Below are positions 1 through 7,977 of a DNA stretch of 27,556 bases, piece after piece; the stretch's first letter is position 1; each line of letters starts with the position of its first letter. The translations under genes and the position numbers were made by a program. The notes below the pieces were generated by a model, which worked only from the letters and a program-made list of their open reading frames with translations, made no database searches and was not told the origin of the DNA. Source of the DNA: Eubacterium sp. (GTDB lineage Bacteria; Bacillota_A; Clostridia; Lachnospirales; Lachnospiraceae); assembly GCA_023663915.1 (NCBI GenBank), contig JAMPGN010000024.1, positions 1 through 27,556 of the forward strand, given 5' to 3'.

Positions 1-1
1 C

Positions 2-238
2 GATATGATAATGGACGCGCTGGCGGAGGAAAATATCGAGTCCCGACCGATCTGGAAGCCTATGCACTTACAGCCGGTTTTTGAGAAGTATGATTTCATA
101 CCGCACAATGAGGATGGAAGCAGCGTGGGAACGGATATTTTCAACAGGGGATTGTGCCTGCCGAGCGATATCAAGAATACGGCGGAGGATATGGAACTGA
201 TTATCGGCATTGTGAGAGGGCTTTTTCAAGATTTATGA
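2..238 (+). CDS. DegT/DnrJ/EryC1-type sugar aminotransferase, C-terminal fragment
   Basis: Open reading frame entering from the left edge; about 78 C-terminal residues are present. The segment SRPIWKPMHLQPVF followed by a stretch ending in a short helix is the characteristic C-terminal end of PLP-dependent DegT/DnrJ/EryC1 aminotransferases of the PglE/LegC type. These enzymes convert a 4-keto (or 3-keto) nucleotide sugar to an amino sugar in the cytoplasm. The catalytic lysine lies upstream, outside the window, so activity cannot be judged. The phosphoglycosyltransferase follows 75 bp downstream, the usual order in bacillosamine-like and EPS clusters. It suggests that the first sugar of the repeat unit may be an amino or diamino sugar. 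The family call is good; the exact substrate is unknown. Confidence 0.8.
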   Translation, partial: DMIMDALAEENIESRPIWKPMHLQPVFEKYDFIPHNEDGSSVGTDIFNRGLCLPSDIKNTAEDMELIIGIVRGLFQDL

Positions 239-313
239 TGGAATGGACAGGCAGTATGGATGATTATTCCGTGGAGCTGCCGGACAGAGGCGGAAATGGA
301 GGAATGAGCTGTC

Positions 314-955
314 ATGTATAAAAACGGTATAAAAAGATGTCTGGATTTCCTGCTTTCCCTCTGCGGGATCATCGTGTTGAGTCCGATTTTGTTAGTACTT
401 TGCATTTTGGTGCGTGTCAGGCTGGGAACGCCGATTCTTTTCAAGCAGGAGCGGCCGGGCAAAAATGAGAAGATTTTCACCCTCTGCAAGTTTCGGACGA
501 TGACGGATCAGCGTGATGAGAACGGGGAACTGTTGCCGGATGCGGTGAGATTGACGAAATTCGGTAAATTTCTGCGTGCCACGAGTCTGGATGAGTTACC
601 CGAGCTTTTTAATATTTTAAAGGGTGATATGAGCATTATCGGGCCAAGACCGCTGCTGGTATCCTATCTTCCGTATTACAGTGAGCGGGAGAAACTGCGG
701 CATAGTGTGCGCCCCGGTCTGACGGGGCTTGCGCAGGTCAGCGGCAGAAACTTTATTGACTGGGACAGGCGTCTTCAGAAAGACGTAGAATATGTGGAGA
801 ATCTTTCATTCCGGATGGATATGAAAGTATTGTGGATGACCGTGCAGACGGTGCTTGGACACAGGGGGGAAGTGGCTGAAGATACCAATGCGGTGGAAGG
901 CAACTTTGCGCAGATTCGTAAAAAAAGACTGGAGGAGACCGGAAAACTAGTATGA
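314..955 (+). CDS. Initiating sugar-1-phosphate transferase (PglC/EpsL-like monotopic phosphoglycosyltransferase)
   Basis: A 213-residue protein the size of the minimal PglC type, with one N-terminal re-entrant membrane helix (about residues 9-33) and then the bacterial sugar transferase domain. The motif KFRTM (about 54-58) and the block SLDELPELFN followed by KGDMS and IGPRPL are present. The catalytic Asp-Glu dyad of the family falls at residues 93-94. The enzyme transfers a sugar-1-phosphate from a UDP-sugar to undecaprenyl phosphate on the inner face of the membrane, starting each repeat unit. A GGAGG lies 12 bases before the ATG. The stop overlaps the next start (ATGA), so the two genes are translationally coupled. 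The aminotransferase tail just upstream suggests an amino sugar donor, which is inference. Confidence 0.93.
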   Translation: MYKNGIKRCLDFLLSLCGIIVLSPILLVLCILVRVRLGTPILFKQERPGKNEKIFTLCKFRTMTDQRDENGELLPDAVRLTKFGKFLRATSLDELPELFNILKGDMSIIGPRPLLVSYLPYYSEREKLRHSVRPGLTGLAQVSGRNFIDWDRRLQKDVEYVENLSFRMDMKVLWMTVQTVLGHRGEVAEDTNAVEGNFAQIRKKRLEETGKLV

Positions 956-1935
956 ATATCTTGATTTTGAGCGCCGGCACCCGAAATAAGGTGGTGCAGT
1001 ATTTTAAGAAGGAAATAGGAGACCGGGGCAGGGTGATTGCCACCGATTGCAGCAATCTTGCACCGGCGGTTTATGATGCGGATGCCTTTTATCTGGTGCC
1101 GAGAATTACGGCGCCGGGCTATATGGATATAATTCTTGACCTATGCAGGAAAGAAAAAATAACAGGCGTTTTTTCACTGATTGATCCGGAACTGAGTATG
1201 CTGGCGAAGGAACGCGAGAGGTTTCTTGCAGTGGGTACAACGCCGATCATATCTGACTATGATCTTGTAGAGACCTGTTTTGACAAGTACAGAATGTATG
1301 AAATGCTATGTAAGATGCAGATTCCTACCGGAAAATGCTATCTTGACAAGGAGGTATTCTACCGGGCGGTAGAAAATGGCGAGATTGCCTATCCGGTGTT
1401 TGTGAAACCCGTCAAAGGGAGCGCCAGCCTGCACATTAACAAAGTGTACGGCAGTAAGGAGATTGAGGTTTTATTTGATCTGTACGACGATCTGATGATA
1501 CAGGAATATATGGACGGGCAGGAATACGGCGCAGATGTATATATCGATATGATTTCCGGCAGATGCACGTCGATTTTTGTCAAAAAGAAGATCAAGATGC
1601 GTGCCGGTGAGACGGATAAGTCAGTCTCTTATAAGGATGAGAGGCTTTTTGAAATGATACGGAGATTTGTCGAGGAATGCGGATTTCGCGGCATGATCGA
1701 TATTGATATTTTCGAGATTAACGGAATTTATTATATTTCCGAGGTCAATCCCCGTTTCGGCGGTGGTTATCCGCATGCCTATGCCTGCGGCGTCAACATG
1801 GCGGAGTCGGTCATACGCAATCTTGAAGGGCAGGAGAATGAGGTGACAATAGGAGATTATACGGAAAATATTGCGATGATGAAGTATAATGAGATCGCAA
1901 TCCGTGACATGAACGGGATGGAAGTGGTACCGTAA
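952..1935 (+). CDS. ATP-grasp ligase, carbamoyl-phosphate-synthase-like
   Basis: A 327-residue soluble protein. It has an N-terminal Rossmann-like pre-grasp domain (MNILILSAG), an ATP-grasp central region (FVKPVKGSAS near residue 150) and the metal/ATP motif SEVNPRFGGGYPHAY near residue 265. ATP-grasp enzymes activate a carboxylate as acyl-phosphate and join it to an amine or thiol. In polysaccharide clusters such proteins are often found next to the phosphoglycosyltransferase and probably make an amide on a sugar or sugar precursor, but the substrate cannot be read from sequence. The start overlaps the previous stop by four bases. It could contribute an amino-acid or acyl substituent alongside the aminotransferase. 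The family is secure; the reaction is unassigned. Confidence 0.85.
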   Translation: MNILILSAGTRNKVVQYFKKEIGDRGRVIATDCSNLAPAVYDADAFYLVPRITAPGYMDIILDLCRKEKITGVFSLIDPELSMLAKERERFLAVGTTPIISDYDLVETCFDKYRMYEMLCKMQIPTGKCYLDKEVFYRAVENGEIAYPVFVKPVKGSASLHINKVYGSKEIEVLFDLYDDLMIQEYMDGQEYGADVYIDMISGRCTSIFVKKKIKMRAGETDKSVSYKDERLFEMIRRFVEECGFRGMIDIDIFEINGIYYISEVNPRFGGGYPHAYACGVNMAESVIRNLEGQENEVTIGDYTENIAMMKYNEIAIRDMNGMEVVP

Positions 1936-1949
1936 GAACGGAGAGGGAT

Positions 1950-3041
1950 ATGGGCAGAATATTGGTTATGACAAATTCTTCCGGCGGGCTGTATGATTTC
2001 CGCAATGAATTTGTACAGGCAATGCTGGCGGAACATGAAGTCTATGTCAGTATGCCGGACGATGTCAAAGAGAAGGAGCTGGCGGCGGAAGGCTGTAAGA
2101 TCATCAGGACGGATATCAACCGCAGGGGGATGAATCCGTTGGAAGATTTGAAATTGTACCGCGCATACAGCCGTCTGATCGGGAAATTGAAGCCTGATCT
2201 GGTGGTCACTTATACGATCAAGCCGAATATATACGGCGGGATTGCAGCGGCGAGGCACAAAGTTCCTTACATTGCCACGATCACCGGGTTAGGCGGCGCT
2301 TTTGACAGAACGGGCATATTGTTAAAACTGATCGTCACGATGTACAGGACGGGACTTAAGAAAGCTGCCTGTGTGTTTTTTCAGAATGAGGAAAACCGGG
2401 GAATCTTTCAGAGGCTTGGCATTACGGCAAAGAGGACGCGGATGGTCATGGGTTCTGGCGTGAATCTTAGGAGACACCGGTTCGAGGAATATCCGGCGGG
2501 AGAGGATGTACACTTCCTTTTTGTAGGCAGGGTAATGAAGGAACGTGGTATACTGGAATATGTCGAGGCGGCGAAAGCGTTACATAGCGGCAAGGTACAT
2601 TTCGATATTATGGGATACTGCGACGAGGACTATCAGGACATGCTGGACGAACTGGAGAAACAGGGCGTCGTGCATCAGATCGGATTCCATACCGAAGTGC
2701 ACCCGTATCTTACGGCGGCGAGCGCGATCGTGGTGGCGTCTTTTCATGAGGGAATGTCCAATGCGCTGATCGAGGGTGCGGCGACGGGAAGACCGGTGAT
2801 CGCCTCGAATATCAGCGGATGCCTGGAAGCGTTCGAGGAAGGGCGCACGGGTTTCGGGTTTACCCCCGGACACGCGGATGAACTGATTGGAGCGATGAAG
2901 AAGTTTCTTGCGCTGTCTTATGAGGAACGTGCAAAGATGGGGCGCAGCGCCAGGGAGAAGATGGAGAAGGAATTTGACAGGAAACTGGTCACGGACGAAT
3001 ACATGGAAGAAGTTCGTCTGATTCTTCATAAGGAATTATAA
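1950..3041 (+). CDS. GT4-family glycosyltransferase (PglA-like)
   Basis: A 363-residue GT-B fold enzyme. The N-terminal half starts MGRILVMTNSSGGLYDFRNEF and contains the ITGLGGAF loop. The C-terminal half has the nucleotide-sugar binding E-x7-E motif in FHEGMSNALIEGAA, with the two glutamates at about residues 267 and 275. This organisation is that of PglA/WbpU-type retaining enzymes, which add the second sugar, often GalNAc, to the lipid-linked first sugar. A GGAGAGG sits just before the ATG, 14 bp after the ATP-grasp stop. The position right after the phosphoglycosyltransferase fits the second step of assembly. The acceptor and donor sugars are inferred from context only. Confidence 0.9.
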   Translation: MGRILVMTNSSGGLYDFRNEFVQAMLAEHEVYVSMPDDVKEKELAAEGCKIIRTDINRRGMNPLEDLKLYRAYSRLIGKLKPDLVVTYTIKPNIYGGIAAARHKVPYIATITGLGGAFDRTGILLKLIVTMYRTGLKKAACVFFQNEENRGIFQRLGITAKRTRMVMGSGVNLRRHRFEEYPAGEDVHFLFVGRVMKERGILEYVEAAKALHSGKVHFDIMGYCDEDYQDMLDELEKQGVVHQIGFHTEVHPYLTAASAIVVASFHEGMSNALIEGAATGRPVIASNISGCLEAFEEGRTGFGFTPGHADELIGAMKKFLALSYEERAKMGRSAREKMEKEFDRKLVTDEYMEEVRLILHKEL

Positions 3042-3130
3042 TAACGGGTGTAATGAATGAGGCAGATCTGCACGATGACAGAACGTGAAAAATAACTGAT
3101 TAGAAGAGAACCATTACCGGGAGGTATAAA

Positions 3131-4447
3131 ATGGATTTATATGAGAAGATTGTAAAAGGAGAGGAAAAGTTATCCTTAGTGGGATTAGGCTACGTGGGTA
3201 TGCCGATCGCTGTTGCCTTTGCCAGAAAGATCAAGGTTGTAGGGTTCGATCTCAATGCGCAGAAGATTGAGCTGTATAAGAGCGGTGTCGATCCTACCAA
3301 GGAGGTGGGGGACGAGGTCATTCGGAATACGACCGTGGAATTTACGGCTGATCCCGCTAGGTTAAAGGAGGCAAAATTCCATATTGTTGCGGTGCCGACA
3401 CCTGTCAATGACGATCATACGCCGGACTTGACGCCGGTGGAGGGTGCAAGCCGTATCCTGGGACAGAATCTCACGAAAGGGTCGATTGTGGTATTCGAGT
3501 CTACGGTTTATCCGGGAGTTACCGAGGAGATCTGTGTGCCGATCCTGGAAAAAGAATCCGGTTTGAAATGCGGTGAGGACTTTCAGATTGGCTATTCACC
3601 GGAGCGTATCAATCCCGGCGACAAGGTGCATAGACTGGAAACGATCACAAAGATTGTGTCCGGCATGGATGAGGAGACGCTTGATATTGTGGCAAGAATT
3701 TATGAGTTAGTTGTCGAGGCGGGAGTATACCGTGCAGAATCCATCAAGGTTGCAGAGGCGGCAAAGGTCATTGAGAATAGTCAGAGAGATATCAATATTG
3801 CGTTTATGAATGAGCTTTCTATGATTTTCCACAAGATGGGGATAGACACCAAAGCGGTGCTGGAAGCCGCCGGAACGAAGTGGAACTTCCTCAAATTCAT
3901 GCCGGGGCTCGTGGGCGGACACTGTATCGGCGTTGACCCTTACTATCTCACATACAAGGCGGAGGAGCTGGGGTATCATTCCCAGATTATCCTGTCGGGA
4001 CGCCGTATCAATGACGATATGGGTAAATATGTGGCGGAGAGTCTGGTGAAAAATCTGATTAAGGCGAGCATACCCGTGAAGAATGCACGGGTTGCGATTC
4101 TGGGATTTACCTTCAAGGAGAACTGCCCCGACACGAGGAATACGAAAGTGATCGATATTTATAAAGAACTTGGCGAGTACGGGATCGTTCCGATTGTGGT
4201 AGACCCTGCCGCCGACGCGGACGAGGCGAAACGGTTGTACGGTATTACGTTTTGCAGCTTGGATGACGTGAAGGATATGGACGCGGTGGTCATTGCGGTA
4301 GCGCATGAGGAGTTCTCGGAATTTGACAAAGAGAGCATAGGGGCTTTCTTCCATCCTTCGCACAAACAGAAGGTTTTGATGGATATTAAAGGAATATTAG
4401 ACAGGAAAGAGTATCTGACAGAGGATTATCTGTATTGGAGATTGTAA
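3131..4447 (+). CDS. UDP-N-acetylhexosamine 6-dehydrogenase (WbpO/TviB/VipA family)
   Basis: A 438-residue cytoplasmic enzyme of the UDP-sugar dehydrogenase superfamily. It shows the NAD-binding GLGYVG (about 18-23), FESTVYPG, the central helix with KVIENSQRDINIAFMNE, and the active-site motif GGHCIGVDPYY with the catalytic cysteine at residue 265. The length and motif spacing fit the branch that oxidises UDP-GlcNAc or UDP-GalNAc to the uronic acid (WbpO, TviB) rather than UDP-glucose dehydrogenase. GGGAGG lies six bases before the ATG. The WbpP-like epimerase two genes downstream would convert between gluco and galacto forms. Together they predict UDP-GalNAcA, the same pair used for Vi antigen and Pseudomonas O6 antigen. 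The precise hexosamine is inferred. Confidence 0.9.
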   Translation: MDLYEKIVKGEEKLSLVGLGYVGMPIAVAFARKIKVVGFDLNAQKIELYKSGVDPTKEVGDEVIRNTTVEFTADPARLKEAKFHIVAVPTPVNDDHTPDLTPVEGASRILGQNLTKGSIVVFESTVYPGVTEEICVPILEKESGLKCGEDFQIGYSPERINPGDKVHRLETITKIVSGMDEETLDIVARIYELVVEAGVYRAESIKVAEAAKVIENSQRDINIAFMNELSMIFHKMGIDTKAVLEAAGTKWNFLKFMPGLVGGHCIGVDPYYLTYKAEELGYHSQIILSGRRINDDMGKYVAESLVKNLIKASIPVKNARVAILGFTFKENCPDTRNTKVIDIYKELGEYGIVPIVVDPAADADEAKRLYGITFCSLDDVKDMDAVVIAVAHEEFSEFDKESIGAFFHPSHKQKVLMDIKGILDRKEYLTEDYLYWRL

Positions 4448-5781
4448 GATTAAAAAAGATTCCAATTAAATCATGGTGCATTCTGGCGGGACTGCTCGTA
4501 TTCTTCGGTGGTATGCTGGCGGTCTATGGAGTGGGTGTATACAATGATTCCGAACAGTATATCACGATGCATATACACAGGGAACCGCTGTACCCGCTCT
4601 ATCTGGCATTCTTCCGCAGGCTGTGCGGGGAAGGCTATCTGCCGGTGGCAATGGCAGGTCAGGGAGTTCTGGCGGCGGTGGGTATCTGGGTTTTGGCGGA
4701 ATATCTTGCCGCGCGTTTCCGGCTGGGGATCTGGGGGGAACTGGTTGTTGTCGGGCTGCATCTCATTCCGCATCTGATGACGAGATACGTTTCCGCCCTG
4801 CATATTTTCATGGAAAATTCCGTGATGAGCGAGGCGCTTTGCATTCCGCTTTTCTACTTTTTCGTGTATTTTCTGCTGCGTATGCTGTTAGAACACTGCA
4901 GGCGGGATGCGGTGCTTGCCTTGGTGTCGGCGTTTCTGCTGTCGATGACCAGAGGGCAGATGATGAGCACGATTCTGATGTGGATGGTACTGCTGGTCTT
5001 TAGGATGATATTGGAAAAAAAATACCGGACGCTCATTGCTCCGGTGCTTGCCATTGCCGCGGTGTTTGGCTTGCGCAGCCTGGCGGTCCATGTGTATAAT
5101 TACGGCGTCACGGGATATTTTATGGGGAATACCTACGGGCAGGTAAATATGCTGACGAATATCGTCTATGCCTGTGACCAGGAAGACGGGGCAGTGTTTG
5201 ACGAGGGAAGCCTTGAAAAGGAGTTTTTTGAGCGTTTTTATGCCGAGGCGGATGCCATGGGGCTTAACTATAGGTACGGCGGCGATACCTTCCGGCAGAG
5301 GGCGGAGCATTTGGAAGAGTTTCACGACCAGTTGAAGTTTCAGGTGTTGGAGGCGGATCTGTCCGCATATTTTTTCAGTCTGGGAGAGGTGGACTATTAC
5401 CAGCAGAGCAGTATGTCGGATGAGATGGCGGGCAGGATGCTGAAGAAATTACTGCCGGCATGTTTTGGTCAGTGGCTTTATGATTATATTCTGCTGTGTA
5501 CAAACGGTTTTATCCGGAGTATAGCGGTGGTGCATCCGCTGATTAACTGGGCGGCTGTTTTGTTCTATGTGGCGGCTGTTTTGCTTGTCATATGGCATAT
5601 ATGGCGCACGGGACGATATGATGCTGCATGGGTGATGGGGACGGCTCTTCTGTTTATTGTGGCAAATGTGTGCGCTACGTCCATGACGATCATGTGTCTT
5701 TCGCGGTATATGATCTATGGGTTTTCGCTTTTTTATACGGCGTTGTTTTTGTCGGTCAGAGAGCTAAAGCAAACGATATAA
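4435..5781 (+). CDS. Polytopic membrane protein, GT-C-like, unknown function
   Basis: A 448-residue protein with about ten hydrophobic segments. The first (residues about 13-33) is followed by an outward loop with NDSEQYITMHIHREPLYPLYL, an acidic first loop reminiscent of GT-C glycosyltransferases and of Wzy polymerases. A large hydrophilic loop lies at about residues 235-335. The start is a TTG inside the last codons of the dehydrogenase gene (13-base overlap, AGAGG about ten bases upstream). The next in-frame ATG at 4513 would delete most of the first membrane segment, so TTG is preferred. It could be the repeat-unit polymerase or a GT-C transferase acting outside the membrane; no diagnostic family motif was recognised. 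Confidence 0.7.
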   Translation: MEIVRLKKIPIKSWCILAGLLVFFGGMLAVYGVGVYNDSEQYITMHIHREPLYPLYLAFFRRLCGEGYLPVAMAGQGVLAAVGIWVLAEYLAARFRLGIWGELVVVGLHLIPHLMTRYVSALHIFMENSVMSEALCIPLFYFFVYFLLRMLLEHCRRDAVLALVSAFLLSMTRGQMMSTILMWMVLLVFRMILEKKYRTLIAPVLAIAAVFGLRSLAVHVYNYGVTGYFMGNTYGQVNMLTNIVYACDQEDGAVFDEGSLEKEFFERFYAEADAMGLNYRYGGDTFRQRAEHLEEFHDQLKFQVLEADLSAYFFSLGEVDYYQQSSMSDEMAGRMLKKLLPACFGQWLYDYILLCTNGFIRSIAVVHPLINWAAVLFYVAAVLLVIWHIWRTGRYDAAWVMGTALLFIVANVCATSMTIMCLSRYMIYGFSLFYTALFLSVRELKQTI

Positions 5782-5889
5782 CAAATGTTGTTTGCTGTAA
5801 AGCGATAGAAAGATATCGAATAACAGTCAAAATATCTATGCATGAATGCTAGAAGACGAGTGGAAGAAAAAGGAATGCGAGGTGTAGAA

Positions 5890-6867
5890 ATGGGATATCG
5901 TGATATAAAATTCGATCAGGACAGTGTATTTCTGGTGGGAGGCGGCGCCGGGTTTATCGGCTCCAACATCTGTGAGGCTTTGGTCGGCATGGGCTGCCGG
6001 GTTCGTTGTCTGGACAACCTGTCTACCGGGAAATATGAGAATATCGAGCCTTTGATTGAAAAAGAGAATTTTACTTTTATTAAGGGAGATATCAGGGATT
6101 TGGAAACCTGCAAGGCGGCGTGCGAAGGTGTAGATTATGTGCTCAATCAGGCAGCCTGGGGCAGTGTGCCGCGCAGCATTGAGATGCCTCTTTTGTATGA
6201 GGAGATCAACATACGCGGAACGCTTAACATGATGGAGGCGGCAAGGGTATGCGGCGTCAAGAAATTCGTGTACGCGTCAAGTTCTTCGGTTTATGGGGAT
6301 TCCACGATGCTCCCGAAGAAGGAGGGGCAGGAGGGAAAGGTGATTTCACCCTATGCACTGACTAAGAAGGTGGATGAAGAATATGGACGGCTGTATAAGC
6401 AGTTGTACGGGCTGGATACATACGGACTGCGCTATTTCAATGTGTTTGGGCGCAGGCAGGATCCCGATGGAATGTATGCGGCGGTCATTCCAAAGTTTTT
6501 AAAGCAGCTTCTGCACGGCGAGACTCCGACGATCAACGGAGATGGGATGCAGTCCCGCGATTTCACCTATATTGACAATGTAATTGAGGCGAATCTGCGT
6601 GCGTGCCAGGCGTCGGGCGATGTGGCGGGGGAAGCTTTTAATATCGGCGCGGGTGGAAGACTTTTCTTAAAGGATATCTATTACTATTTATGCAAGGCGT
6701 TAGAAAAGGACGTGGAACCGAATTATGGTCCGCCCCGCAAAGGCGATGTACGGGATTCCAATGCGGATATCAGCAAGGCGAGAGAACTTCTGGGCTATGA
6801 TCCGGAGTATGATTTCGAGAAAGGTATTGCGCTGGCGATTGACTGGTACAGGGAATATCTGAAATAA
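5890..6867 (+). CDS. UDP-N-acetylhexosamine 4-epimerase (WbpP/TviC-like, extended SDR)
   Basis: A 325-residue NAD-dependent short-chain dehydrogenase. Visible are the nucleotide-binding glycine motif GGGAGFIGS (about 17-25), QAAWGSVPRSI, YASSSSVYGD and the catalytic YALTK (Tyr155, Lys159). The phrase around GSVPRSI is typical of WbpP-type group-3 epimerases that accept N-acetylated sugars. ATG at 5890 is preferred because GAGGTG lies five bases upstream; an in-frame ATG at 5842 adds 16 residues unlike the family and has no binding site. It should interconvert UDP-GlcNAc and UDP-GalNAc (or their uronic acids) and so works with the dehydrogenase at 3131. The family is sure; the substrate is inferred from the pairing. 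Confidence 0.88.
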   Translation: MGYRDIKFDQDSVFLVGGGAGFIGSNICEALVGMGCRVRCLDNLSTGKYENIEPLIEKENFTFIKGDIRDLETCKAACEGVDYVLNQAAWGSVPRSIEMPLLYEEINIRGTLNMMEAARVCGVKKFVYASSSSVYGDSTMLPKKEGQEGKVISPYALTKKVDEEYGRLYKQLYGLDTYGLRYFNVFGRRQDPDGMYAAVIPKFLKQLLHGETPTINGDGMQSRDFTYIDNVIEANLRACQASGDVAGEAFNIGAGGRLFLKDIYYYLCKALEKDVEPNYGPPRKGDVRDSNADISKARELLGYDPEYDFEKGIALAIDWYREYLK

Positions 6868-6922
6868 AAAGCACGGATACGTTGTGCAGGCTGCCGGATG
6901 GCAGCGTCGTTGAGGAAAAGGC

Positions 6923-7843
6923 ATGGAGTTTAAACTTGGCGGCTATCGCATACAGATAGCAAAAGAATACAAGATCGACGGCACGATGCCCAGAATCTAT
7001 AATGCGGATGGAAAGCTTCTGGAAAGTTATTTTATCAAGAATCGGCATTCCCGGCATGCACCCTATGGACATGAGGGAAAATATTTCTTCTGGGACCGGT
7101 ATAATTACGGGCTGGATACGCATTTCTACGGTCCGGAATCCATGACTCGGACGCTTGGGAATCCGCTGGTGAAATATGGAATGTTAACGGAGTCCCGGAC
7201 AATCGTACCACAGGATTACGAGATTTTTCATAAGCATAAGGGGCTGGAAAAGGAATTTCGCTATATTTTTACCTACGACGAGCAGATTCTCAATCAAATT
7301 GAGAATGCAAGGTTCTATCCCGTGGCTGCGGGCATCTGGAATCATGAAATGAAGGCTGGGCTGTATCGGACGAAGGACAGGGAACTCTCGATCTTATCTT
7401 CCGACAAAGTCATATGTGAACTTCACAGATTCCGGCTGGAGCTTGCCAGAATGTGCAAGCGGGAAGGACTTGCCGACACCTACGGCAGATTCGACGGCGG
7501 CGAGTATGTGAAGAGCGTGGATGAGACCTTGGACCGTTATCGGTTTGCGCTGATTATCGAGAATGATGTCTCGGATTATTATTTCTCGGAACGGGTGACG
7601 AGCTGCTTCGCGGCGCAGACGATTCCGGTATATCTTGGTGCGCGTAAGATCACGGAGTTTTTTAACGGGGACGGCATGATTCTGATTGAGAAGCCGGACT
7701 TGGAAGAAGTAAAGCGCAAGATCAAAGAATGCACCAGGGAGACCTATGAGGCGAGGCTGTCGGCGGTGCTGGATAACTACAACAGGGTGCAGGAATATGT
7801 GAATATGCAGGATTATTTATATGAGAAGTATTTGCGGACGTGA
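6923..7843 (+). CDS. GT10-family glycosyltransferase (alpha-1,3-fucosyltransferase family)
   Basis: A 306-residue soluble protein. The C-terminal part carries the GT10 signature: ALIIENDVSDYYFSERV then CFAAQTIPVYLGA (about residues 209-240). This matches the fucosyltransferase pattern of a Glu-Asn, a Tyr-x-(Thr/Ser)-Glu-(Lys) and a Pro-Val-x-x-Gly. The usual Lys after the second Glu is Arg224 here. GT10 enzymes transfer fucose, or another 6-deoxyhexose or hexose, from a GDP-sugar. No GDP-fucose synthesis gene is in the window, so the donor would be supplied elsewhere or may not be fucose. GAGGAAAAGG precedes the ATG. It lies between the UDP-GalNAcA genes and the first formyltransferase-like gene, apparently as part of the same transcription unit. 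Confidence 0.82.
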   Translation: MEFKLGGYRIQIAKEYKIDGTMPRIYNADGKLLESYFIKNRHSRHAPYGHEGKYFFWDRYNYGLDTHFYGPESMTRTLGNPLVKYGMLTESRTIVPQDYEIFHKHKGLEKEFRYIFTYDEQILNQIENARFYPVAAGIWNHEMKAGLYRTKDRELSILSSDKVICELHRFRLELARMCKREGLADTYGRFDGGEYVKSVDETLDRYRFALIIENDVSDYYFSERVTSCFAAQTIPVYLGARKITEFFNGDGMILIEKPDLEEVKRKIKECTRETYEARLSAVLDNYNRVQEYVNMQDYLYEKYLRT

Positions 7844-7858
7844 AAAAGACATGAAGAA

Positions 7859-7916
7859 GACATGAAGTTATACTAAGGCAGCAGAGTACGCTGCCTAAGT
7901 ATAACTATGTCATGTC
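7859..7916. repeat. Long imperfect inverted repeat (stem-loop) between genes
   Basis: Arms 7866-7882 and 7890-7906 are complementary over 17 bp with one mismatch (loop AGAGTAC). An outer 7-bp stem GACATGA / TCATGTC (7859-7865 and 7910-7916) extends it past a 3-base bulge. There is no T run behind it on the plus strand, so it is not a standard intrinsic terminator. It may be an RNA stability or processing hairpin, or a relic of a small repeat element. Confidence 0.6.
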
Positions 7917-7917
7917 T

Positions 7918-7947
7918 GGAAGAATGTGGGAAAGCGCGCATTCTTCC
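7918..7947. repeat. Second stem-loop, 9-bp arms
   Basis: GGAAGAATG (7918-7926) and CATTCTTCC (7939-7947) are perfect complements around a 12-base loop. It lies directly behind the larger hairpin and 30 bases ahead of the next ATG, so it would sit in the leader of the formyltransferase-like gene. The role is unknown; a pause or attenuation structure is possible. Confidence 0.45.
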
Positions 7948-7977
7948 GGGTTGTGAGCAGGATAGAGGGAGGAAAAT

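Noticed and set aside
2580..3029. Minus-strand open frame of 149 codons opposite the GT4 gene (and similar long minus-strand frames at 3707-4363, 9884-10393 and 14185-14700)
   Set aside because: These are shadows of well-supported plus-strand genes; their translations are rich in His/Arg/Pro and show no domain or binding site.
5842..5889. Upstream ATG extending the epimerase by 16 residues
   Set aside because: No ribosome binding site, and the added residues are unlike the family; ATG 5890 has GAGGTG in place.
6890..6905. Hairpin GCTGCC-GGAT-GGCAGC as a terminator after the epimerase gene
   Set aside because: Six base pairs only, no T tract behind it, and the next gene starts 18 bases on.
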